Shown piece after piece: positions 1 through 4,479 of a stretch of DNA of 5,595 bases. Source of the DNA: Candidatus Roizmanbacteria bacterium RIFCSPHIGHO2_01_FULL_39_8 (GTDB lineage Bacteria; Patescibacteriota; Microgenomatia; UBA1406; GWC2-37-13); the NCBI GenBank assembly GCA_001789355.1, contig MFZI01000029.1:1-5595 (forward strand), given 5' to 3'. Below the pieces are notes generated by a model. The model had not been told where the DNA came from and did no database searches. It saw only the letters and a list, made by a program, of their open reading frames with translations. How positions within the stretch are numbered: position 1 is the stretch's first letter; the number at the start of each line of letters is the position of its first letter. A program made the translations under genes and the position numbers.

Positions 1-107
1 GCTGCACACTTTTGGGGCATTCATTCGAGAAAAGGATGAAGTGTCCGATTTGTAGGTCTCTTTATGGAGAAGGCCAAAAGCATGTTCATGGATAATATTC
101 CAGACTA
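1..107. other. Ambiguous left edge, possible gene tail
   Basis: This short stretch lies beyond the stop codon of the acetyltransferase, which is on the minus strand. Several frames are open and none can be preferred. On the + strand, one frame reads LHTFGAFIREKDEVSDL and stops with TAG at 53-55, which resembles a natural protein C-terminus. A second + frame stays open to TAA at 93-95 and contains a CPIC dipeptide-cysteine pair. On the - strand a GTG overlaps the acetyltransferase stop (GTGA) and stays open to the edge, so a translationally coupled downstream gene is also possible. I recognise no family in any of them. No GC-rich hairpin followed by a T-run is visible, so I cannot call a terminator between converging genes. 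Confidence 0.25.
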
Positions 108-593
108 TCACGAATCTTTTTTTACAACGCTTCCGGTAACACGTGCGGGATTTCCCACAACGATTGCATTTTCTTCAACATTTTTAGTAACAACGGAGCC
201 AGCTCCGACCATGGCATTCTCCCCTATTGTGATTCCACCGAGAATAGTTGAATTCGATCCTATAGATGCTCCTTTTTTAACCAGAGTCTTTAGAAGTTTC
301 CAATCGCCTTTAGTTTTCAATCGTCCTGATTTATTGATAGAGCGAGGGTAGTTGTCGTTGATAAAAACGACATGGTGACCTATGAAAACGTCGTCTTCAA
401 TTATCACCCCTTCACAGATAAATGAATGAGACTGGATTTTAATTCTGTCACCGATGACCACGTCTTTTTGTATTTCCACGAAAGATCCAATGGAAGAGTT
501 ATTTCCAACTTTACAGCCATACATATTCACAAAGCCCCATATTTTTGTTTTTTTCCCAATTTCGCAATCTTTGATACTCTGATTAGATTTCAT
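108..593 (-). CDS. Hexapeptide-repeat sugar acetyltransferase (WlbB/WbpD/FdtC-like)
   Basis: This 161-residue protein is a left-handed parallel beta-helix acyltransferase, probably transferring acetyl from acetyl-CoA to a sugar nucleotide in the cytoplasm. Imperfect [LIV]-G-x4 hexapeptides run through residues 10-75 (for example IGKKTK, VGNNSS, IGSFVE, IGDRIK) and resume at 107-136 (IGSNSTILGG, IGENAMVGAGSVV). Between them is the loop IGHHVVFINDNYPRS at 71-85, which in the WlbB/WbpD and FdtC/QdtC group carries conserved active-site residues. The VVGNPAR closing motif is at 145-151. Length matches the shorter members of this family. Its relatives acetylate 3-amino sugars, but no 3-aminotransferase is in this window, so its substrate is unknown and O-acetylation is possible. 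The ATG at 591-593 has no clear Shine-Dalgarno sequence. The frame stays open about 21 codons upstream but without ATG, GTG or TTG. It lies 235 bp downstream of the transporter gene on the same strand. Confidence 0.85.
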   Translation of the reverse strand: MKSNQSIKDCEIGKKTKIWGFVNMYGCKVGNNSSIGSFVEIQKDVVIGDRIKIQSHSFICEGVIIEDDVFIGHHVVFINDNYPRSINKSGRLKTKGDWKLLKTLVKKGASIGSNSTILGGITIGENAMVGAGSVVTKNVEENAIVVGNPARVTGSVVKKDS

Positions 594-627
594 ATCTTCA
601 TACGCCCCAACTATATAGTGTTGCAGG

Positions 628-699
628 TCAGATAGAATAAGGATTATTATCCAATTTTACTTCGGGAAAATATAGTTGTTTCACGTCTATTACTCCCAT
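628..699 (-). CDS. Possible 23-aa small ORF upstream of the acetyltransferase
   Basis: The minus strand has ATG at 697-699 and TGA at 628-630, encoding MGVIDVKQLYFPEVKLDNNP plus three residues. A GTG at 682-684 gives an 18-residue version with GGGAG about 8 nt upstream, the most Shine-Dalgarno-like spacing seen at any candidate start in the window. Codons look like ordinary coding sequence. The stop lies 34 bp before the acetyltransferase ATG. It could be a leader peptide, the remains of a decayed gene, or chance; I recognise no family. Treat as tentative. Confidence 0.2.
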   Translation of the reverse strand: MGVIDVKQLYFPEVKLDNNPYSI

Positions 700-711
700 A
701 TTTCACATTTT

Positions 712-717
712 ATCATA
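712..717 (-). promoter_or_regulatory. Weak -10-like hexamer upstream of the acetyltransferase
   Basis: Read on the minus strand this is TATGAT, five of six matches to the TATAAT consensus, followed by AAAATG. No good -35 hexamer is found at 16-18 bp. It lies inside the small palindrome at 711-726. It could drive the acetyltransferase and the small ORF, but a single hexamer in AT-rich DNA is weak evidence. Confidence 0.18.
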
Positions 718-828
718 CCCATGATAGACCTTTCGCACGATACAATAGGGATATTATTATTTTTTTAATGTATGGATAAAACAGTATATCTGTACAGGAA
801 GATGTAAGGCCAAGATTTCAGAAGTAGC

Positions 829-1713
829 TCAATTTTGCTGTGAGTACGTTGTCAGGGTGACGCTGATAAAGACCAATACTGTTCCGACGATCAGTCCAGG
901 GGTAAGTTTTTCTTCCAGCAATATAAATGAGCTGAAATAGGTAAAGATCGGAAGAAAGTAATAGGAAAGCGACGCTATGATTGGATCGCTCAATTTAATT
1001 GCGGATTGAGCTAAAAAATAGGAGCCGATTGTGCCAAATAAGGATACATAGAGCAACGCGTAGAGAGAGATTGAACTCAATTGATAGAACCAGGCAGTAT
1101 CTGTTTTTAATTCAATTAACGAAAAAAAGAAAAAGATGACAGTTGAGGTAAATATAAACACGGATGAAATAGCGAGCGGTGAAAATCTCCGCTGATACTG
1201 CTTTGAATAGACGAAATAAAGGGACCATAATATCATTCCAATCGTTATTAAGATATTGCCTGTCACATTTCCTGCAGGGAAGGAATTTTTTTCGATGAGC
1301 GGTAAAAATATAACGAAACATACGCCAATTAATCCAAGCGTGATAAAGAGCCATTTTTTAAGTGAAAGCCTTTGCTTTAAAATAACATAACTAAATATTC
1401 CCGCCATGATGGGTGTGCCAGCGTAAAGAAATTGAGCAACTGAAGCTGAGGTGAGTTTAATCCCAAACGCAAACAAGGCAATATTGGCGGTTGAAAGAAG
1501 CGATACGAATATGAGTGAAAAAATATTTCTGTCGAATTTAATTTTTGATTTTAAAATCAGGGGAAACAAAAACAGCGAGGCCAAAAAGAATCGTATAAAA
1601 GAAAAGCTAAACGGCGGAATTTCTCTCAAACCAATCTTGACTACCGGCGATACTGCTCCCCCAATCATTGCTGCCAAAACGATGATAAGAACGGCTTTTG
1701 TTTTATCAGACAT
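829..1713 (-). CDS. DMT-superfamily EamA transporter, ten-helix
   Basis: This 294-residue integral membrane protein has the length and layout of a drug/metabolite transporter with two tandem EamA repeats, roughly residues 8-139 and 151-290. Ten hydrophobic segments can be drawn near 8-28, 37-56, 64-84, 93-112, 119-139, 151-171, 179-199, 211-233, 245-266 and 271-290. Typical marks are the first-helix pattern GGAVSPVVKIGLREIPP, the APF/FLR-type RFFLASL segment at 41-47, the half-repeat boundary YVILKQRLSLKKW at 109-121, and its second-half counterpart LLEEKLTPGLIVG at 265-277. There is no signal peptide beyond helix one. The substrate cannot be read from sequence; a link with sugar or lipid export is only suggested by the neighbours. 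The ATG at 1711-1713 lacks a Shine-Dalgarno sequence. The gene diverges from rfbF across 33 bp and probably shares its promoter region. Confidence 0.9.
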   Translation of the reverse strand: MSDKTKAVLIIVLAAMIGGAVSPVVKIGLREIPPFSFSFIRFFLASLFLFPLILKSKIKFDRNIFSLIFVSLLSTANIALFAFGIKLTSASVAQFLYAGTPIMAGIFSYVILKQRLSLKKWLFITLGLIGVCFVIFLPLIEKNSFPAGNVTGNILITIGMILWSLYFVYSKQYQRRFSPLAISSVFIFTSTVIFFFFSLIELKTDTAWFYQLSSISLYALLYVSLFGTIGSYFLAQSAIKLSDPIIASLSYYFLPIFTYFSSFILLEEKLTPGLIVGTVLVFISVTLTTYSQQN

Positions 1714-1724
1714 AGCTATTTAAA

Positions 1725-1740
1725 AATAGTATATACTATT
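1725..1740. promoter_or_regulatory. Symmetric divergent promoter palindrome
   Basis: AATAGTATATACTATT is a perfect 16-bp palindrome centred in the 33-bp gap between the divergent transporter and rfbF starts. It contains TATACT, close to the -10 consensus, on the + strand at 1732-1737 and on the - strand at 1733-1728. Expected transcription starts, about 7 nt downstream, fall near 1744 (+) and 1721 (-), leaving leaders of only a few bases before the ATGs at 1747 and 1713. The best -35-like match on the + side is CAGACA at 1707-1712 with a long 19-bp spacer; the minus side has none. Symmetric -10 elements driving both strands are known in bacteria. The same palindrome could instead be an operator. 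Confidence 0.5.
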
Positions 1741-1746
1741 GACGTT

Positions 1747-2529
1747 ATGAAGGTTATTATCCTCTGCGGTGGAATAGGGACTCGTTTGAAAGAAGAAACA
1801 GAATTCAAACCAAAGCCCATGGTTTATATAGGGAGTAAACCCATAATTTGGCATATTATGAAGTATTATTCCTACTTCGGTTATAACGAGTTTATTCTTG
1901 CGTTAGGATATAAAGCAGACTACATCAAAGATTTTTTCCTCAATCAAAAAGCATTCACTTCAGACTTTACTCTAAATACATGGAGCCATAAAACAAAATT
2001 TTATCTTGAGGAGCGCAGCGAAATAGACAGTTTTAAGATTACTTTTGTTGACACAGGTCTGGAGACGCTTCCTGGAGAACGAATACTTCGCTGTAAGAAA
2101 TATATTCAAGATAGAGATAAATATTTTATGGTTACCTATGGTGACGGAGTGTGTAATGTTGATATTGATGAGGTTGTCAGATTTCATAAAAAACAAAAAA
2201 CAATCGGAACGATAACAGGAGTTCATCCAAGATCTAAGTTTGGAATGATTCAGGTGTCAAGAAGAAAGCCTCTGGTTACCAATTTTACGGAGAAGCCGGT
2301 GCTTAATGATTGGGTAAATGGTGGATATATGGTTTTTGATATTCGTTTTTTTGACTATTTAAAAGCTGGCGAAACAGAACATCCAGCGCTTAAACATCTT
2401 GCAAAAGATAAGCAATTATCTTTGTATCGTCATCACGGTTTTTGGTTTGCGGTTGATACCCATAAGGAATACGAAGAATTAAATAAGATTTGGTTTACAG
2501 GAAGTGCACCGTGGAAAATATGGAAGTAA
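1747..2529 (+). CDS. rfbF: Glucose-1-phosphate cytidylyltransferase
   Basis: This 260-residue enzyme (RfbF/DdhA) makes CDP-D-glucose and pyrophosphate from CTP and glucose-1-phosphate, the entry step to CDP-deoxysugars. The nucleotidyltransferase signature LCGGIGTRLKEET is at 6-18, followed by KPKPMVYIGSKPIIWHIMK at 21-39, which includes the family-conserved lysine/proline pair. The family blocks GYKADYIKDFF (54-64), FVDTGLETLPGERI (100-113) and TYGDGVCNVDI (130-140, with the metal-binding type aspartate in GDG) follow in order. FTEKP (180-184), NGGYMVFD (191-198) and GFWFAVDTHKEYEELN (231-246) complete the pattern. Length fits the usual 255-260 residues. It uses ATG at 1747 with no Shine-Dalgarno sequence and is probably translated from a leaderless or near-leaderless mRNA. 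It is the first gene of the + strand run, followed by rfbG after 43 bp. Confidence 0.95.
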   Translation: MKVIILCGGIGTRLKEETEFKPKPMVYIGSKPIIWHIMKYYSYFGYNEFILALGYKADYIKDFFLNQKAFTSDFTLNTWSHKTKFYLEERSEIDSFKITFVDTGLETLPGERILRCKKYIQDRDKYFMVTYGDGVCNVDIDEVVRFHKKQKTIGTITGVHPRSKFGMIQVSRRKPLVTNFTEKPVLNDWVNGGYMVFDIRFFDYLKAGETEHPALKHLAKDKQLSLYRHHGFWFAVDTHKEYEELNKIWFTGSAPWKIWK

Positions 2530-2542
2530 GTCCTTCGAGTTT

Positions 2543-2569
2543 ATAAAGTTCATAAAGTCCACAAAGTTT
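2543..2569 (+). repeat. Three-copy 9-nt tandem repeat
   Basis: ATAAAGTTC, ATAAAGTCC and ACAAAGTTT follow each other without gaps, and a degenerate fourth copy (TTCGAGTTT) may precede them at 2534-2542. The array fills the spacer between rfbF and rfbG and ends 3 nt before the chosen rfbG ATG, where a ribosome binding site would normally be. The unit is a multiple of three, so an upstream in-frame ATG at 2504 would read through it as a KSFEFIKFIKSTKFK-like stretch. Copy number could vary by slippage. Confidence 0.7.
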
Positions 2570-2572
2570 AAA

Positions 2573-3583
2573 ATGAATTTTTTAAAGGATAAAAATATTC
2601 TAATAACAGGGGGAACAGGTTTTGTCGGGTCTCATTTAATAGAATCTCTTACTGAGCAGAAGGCGAATGTGACGACTACATTTCTTTCCACTAATCCCCT
2701 ATCCTATTTCCTCACAAAAAATCTGGACAAGAAAGTAAATATGGTTCACGCCGATGTGTGTGATTTTGACAAGGTTTTTGACATAGTCACGAAATTCGGA
2801 ATCGACTACATTTTTCATCTTGCCGCAAAGGCTGTAGTCGAAACTGCCTACTATAACCCAAAAAGAGCCATCGATACGAACGTAATGGGAACAGTAAATA
2901 TATTAGAAAGCGCTCGTTTATACACAAAAATCAAAGGGGTCATAATTGCTTCTTCTGACAAGGCGTATGGCAAAATGCCAAGTTCAACTGACTCGGTTAA
3001 TGAGCCGAGTAAAAAAACCGAGTCAGTTCAAGTATACGGCAAGTACGCTGAAACGGACCCTCTCAAAGGTGACCATCCATACGAAGTGTCAAAATCATCC
3101 GCTGATCTCATTTCATATTCCTACTTTAAGACATATAAAGTTCCCGTAGTAATTACTCGGTTCGGAAATATTTACGGCGAGGGAGATATTAATTTTTCGC
3201 GGATTATTCCAGGTATTATGAAAGCGCTCATTGATAATGAAGTTCTCGAAATCAGAAGCGACGGCAAGTACGTCAGAGATTATTTGTATGTGAAAGATGT
3301 TGTGGATGGTTACTTGTTGCTCGCTGAGCATATCGAAAGAATAAAGGGAAACGCGTTTAATTTTGGCTCGAATGAAACTTTATCTGTTCTTGAAGTGGTA
3401 AAGTTGAGTGAAAAAATATTAAGAAAAAAAATTAATTACAAAGTTCTTAAAACAGCAAAAAATGAGATTCCATATCAGTCGCTCGATTATTCTAAAATTA
3501 AAAAAATGCTTGGTTGGCAGCCGAAACTCAACTTGTTGAAATCGATTCGTAGGATTCACAAGTGGTACAAGAAATATATATGA
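2573..3583 (+). CDS. rfbG: CDP-glucose 4,6-dehydratase-type SDR
   Basis: This 336-residue extended short-chain dehydrogenase probably converts CDP-glucose to CDP-4-keto-6-deoxyglucose, as RfbG/DdhB. The NAD-binding Rossmann motif ITGGTGFVGSH is at 11-21, the FHLAAKA strand at 81-87 and DTNVMGTVNILE at 101-112. The active site has ASSDKAYG at 126-133, the SDK form seen in CDP-glucose dehydratases rather than TDE, and YEVSK with Tyr170/Lys174. RFGNIYGEGDINFSRIIPG (196-214) and RSDGKYVRDYLYVKDVVDGY (228-247) form the substrate-binding half. The motif set is also used by GDP-mannose dehydratase-like SDRs, so assignment leans on rfbF and rfbH nearby. Residues about 137-154 look like an extra segment encoded by a palindromic block. 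ATG at 2573 is chosen because MNFLKDKNILITGG gives the normal distance to the Rossmann motif; ATG at 2504 would add 23 atypical residues and overlap rfbF. It ends in an ATGA overlap with the next gene. Confidence 0.85.
   Translation: MNFLKDKNILITGGTGFVGSHLIESLTEQKANVTTTFLSTNPLSYFLTKNLDKKVNMVHADVCDFDKVFDIVTKFGIDYIFHLAAKAVVETAYYNPKRAIDTNVMGTVNILESARLYTKIKGVIIASSDKAYGKMPSSTDSVNEPSKKTESVQVYGKYAETDPLKGDHPYEVSKSSADLISYSYFKTYKVPVVITRFGNIYGEGDINFSRIIPGIMKALIDNEVLEIRSDGKYVRDYLYVKDVVDGYLLLAEHIERIKGNAFNFGSNETLSVLEVVKLSEKILRKKINYKVLKTAKNEIPYQSLDYSKIKKMLGWQPKLNLLKSIRRIHKWYKKYI
2981..3034. repeat. Palindromic block inside the rfbG-type gene
   Basis: AACTGACTCGGTT at 2986-2998 and AACCGAGTCAGTT at 3016-3028 are perfect 13-bp reverse complements separated by 17 nt; pairing resumes for two bases (2983-2984 with 3030-3031) after one mismatch. 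An alternative hairpin pairs ACTCGG (2991-2996) with CCGAGT (3005-3010), because CCGAGT also occurs at 3018-3023. AGTTCAA is directly repeated at 2981-2987 and 3025-3031. The block is 54 nt (18 codons), stays in frame, and encodes a Ser/Thr/Glu/Lys-rich stretch between the SSDK motif and the catalytic YxxxK. It is flanked by two Tyr-Gly-Lys copies (residues 132-134 and 155-157). It may be an in-frame mobile palindromic element. Confidence 0.6.
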
Positions 3584-4479
3584 AGAAGCTTTCCATTTTA
3601 CTGACTGGTTCATCTGGATACATCGGCAGAAATATTCTTGAGCAGAGAAAAACCAAATATCATATCGTTGCTCCCAGTCACAGTGAGTTGGATTTGACCA
3701 ATACGGAAAAAGTGGATATGTATTTCGATGAATATGGACCATTTCATGCAGTAATTCACTGTGCAGTTATAGGAGGGAAAAGAGACGCTGTCAATTTGCA
3801 GAACATTTTGCCAACAAATCTTAGAATGTTCTTTAATCTAGCAAGAAACAAACGACATTTTAGCAAGATGATTCATATAGGAACAGGAGGTGAATATGAC
3901 AAGTCAGAACCTATTGTTAAAGCAAGAGAGTCAGACTTTGGAAAGCGAATCCCAAAAGATGAATACTCTTTTTGCAAATATATATGCTCTCAATATATCG
4001 AAAAATCAGAAAACATCTACTCGCTCCGCTTATTTGGAATATTCGGTAAATATGAAGATTATAGGATCCGGTTTATTTCGAATATAATCTGCAAGTATAT
4101 CTTCAAATTGCCTCTGACAATATTGCAGAATGCTTATTTTGATTACGTTTATTTAAATGATTTTATAAAAATTCTTGATTTTTTTATAAAAAAAAGGCCA
4201 AAATACAAAATTTATAATACAAGCTCAGGGCAGAAATTTGAGTTGCTGTCGCTAATCGAAAAAATAAATACTTTAAGCAACTATTCTATGCCGATTAAAC
4301 TCCAGAAAAAAGGATTGAATAAAGAATATACAGGCGATAACAGAAGACTGAAAAAAGAATTGAAAAATTTCAGATTTACTCCTATTGATGATTCTATACG
4401 AGAGTTATACCATTGGTACAGAAAAAATATTCATAGAATCGATAAAAGAGAGATTCTAGAAGATTCCTTTAACAAATGA
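3580..4479 (+). CDS. NAD(P)-dependent sugar epimerase/reductase (SDR)
   Basis: This 299-residue extended SDR is probably the enzyme that reduces or epimerises the 4-keto CDP-sugar, a role filled in known pathways by paratose, abequose or ascarylose synthases; that role is inferred from its place between rfbG and rfbH. The Rossmann motif LLTGSSGYIGRN is at 7-18, DLTN at 38-41, and the AVIHCAVIGGKRD strand-turn at 57-69. The active site has HIGTGGEYD at 99-107, FGKRIPKDEYSFCKY at 120-134 with Tyr129/Lys133, and LRLFGIFGKYED at 149-160. The C-terminal half is Lys- and Ile-rich and less conserved. The ATG at 3580 overlaps the upstream stop (ATGA) and puts the Rossmann motif at the usual place; a GTG at 3562 would add six residues and seems less likely. 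A T7/A8 run lies at 4179-4195 without breaking the frame. Its own stop overlaps the rfbH start as ATGA, so the three genes are likely translationally coupled. Confidence 0.82.
   Translation: MKKLSILLTGSSGYIGRNILEQRKTKYHIVAPSHSELDLTNTEKVDMYFDEYGPFHAVIHCAVIGGKRDAVNLQNILPTNLRMFFNLARNKRHFSKMIHIGTGGEYDKSEPIVKARESDFGKRIPKDEYSFCKYICSQYIEKSENIYSLRLFGIFGKYEDYRIRFISNIICKYIFKLPLTILQNAYFDYVYLNDFIKILDFFIKKRPKYKIYNTSSGQKFELLSLIEKINTLSNYSMPIKLQKKGLNKEYTGDNRRLKKELKNFRFTPIDDSIRELYHWYRKNIHRIDKREILEDSFNK

Larger units (their letters stand above)
594..828. other. AT-rich spacer between two minus-strand genes
   Basis: This 235-bp gap separates the transporter stop from the acetyltransferase start. It holds a possible 23-codon minus-strand ORF (628-699), a small hairpin TATCAT-accc-ATGATA at 711-726, and a T7 run at 750-757. 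I find no GC-rich terminator hairpin after the transporter, no tRNA-like fold and no insertion-sequence ends. The two minus-strand genes could therefore share a transcript, or the acetyltransferase could have its own weak promoter here. Confidence 0.5.

Noticed and set aside
64..635. Plus-strand open frames opposite the acetyltransferase
   Set aside because: They are antisense to a gene with clear hexapeptide repeats and have no recognisable motif.
779..795. ACAG-tatat-CTGT as a terminator after the transporter gene
   Set aside because: Only four base pairs, no GC-rich stem and no proper T-run on the minus strand.
1739..1744. TTGACG as a -35 element for a promoter inside rfbF
   Set aside because: No -10-like hexamer occurs at 16-18 bp downstream, and it overlaps the expected start of transcription.
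2504..2572. Upstream ATG adding 23 residues to the rfbG-type protein
   Set aside because: It would overlap rfbF, translate the tandem repeat, and push the Rossmann motif away from its usual N-terminal place; ATG at 2573 fits better.
3562..3579. GTG start adding six residues to the SDR
   Set aside because: The ATG at 3580 overlaps the upstream stop in the same ATGA arrangement as the next gene pair, and gives the normal SDR N-terminus.
3885..4087. A strong AGGAGGTG followed closely by ATG (3896) opening a 65-aa frame inside the SDR gene
   Set aside because: The SD-like bases simply encode the conserved TGGEYD active-site strand, the frame lies wholly inside a well-supported gene, and its product shows no family pattern.
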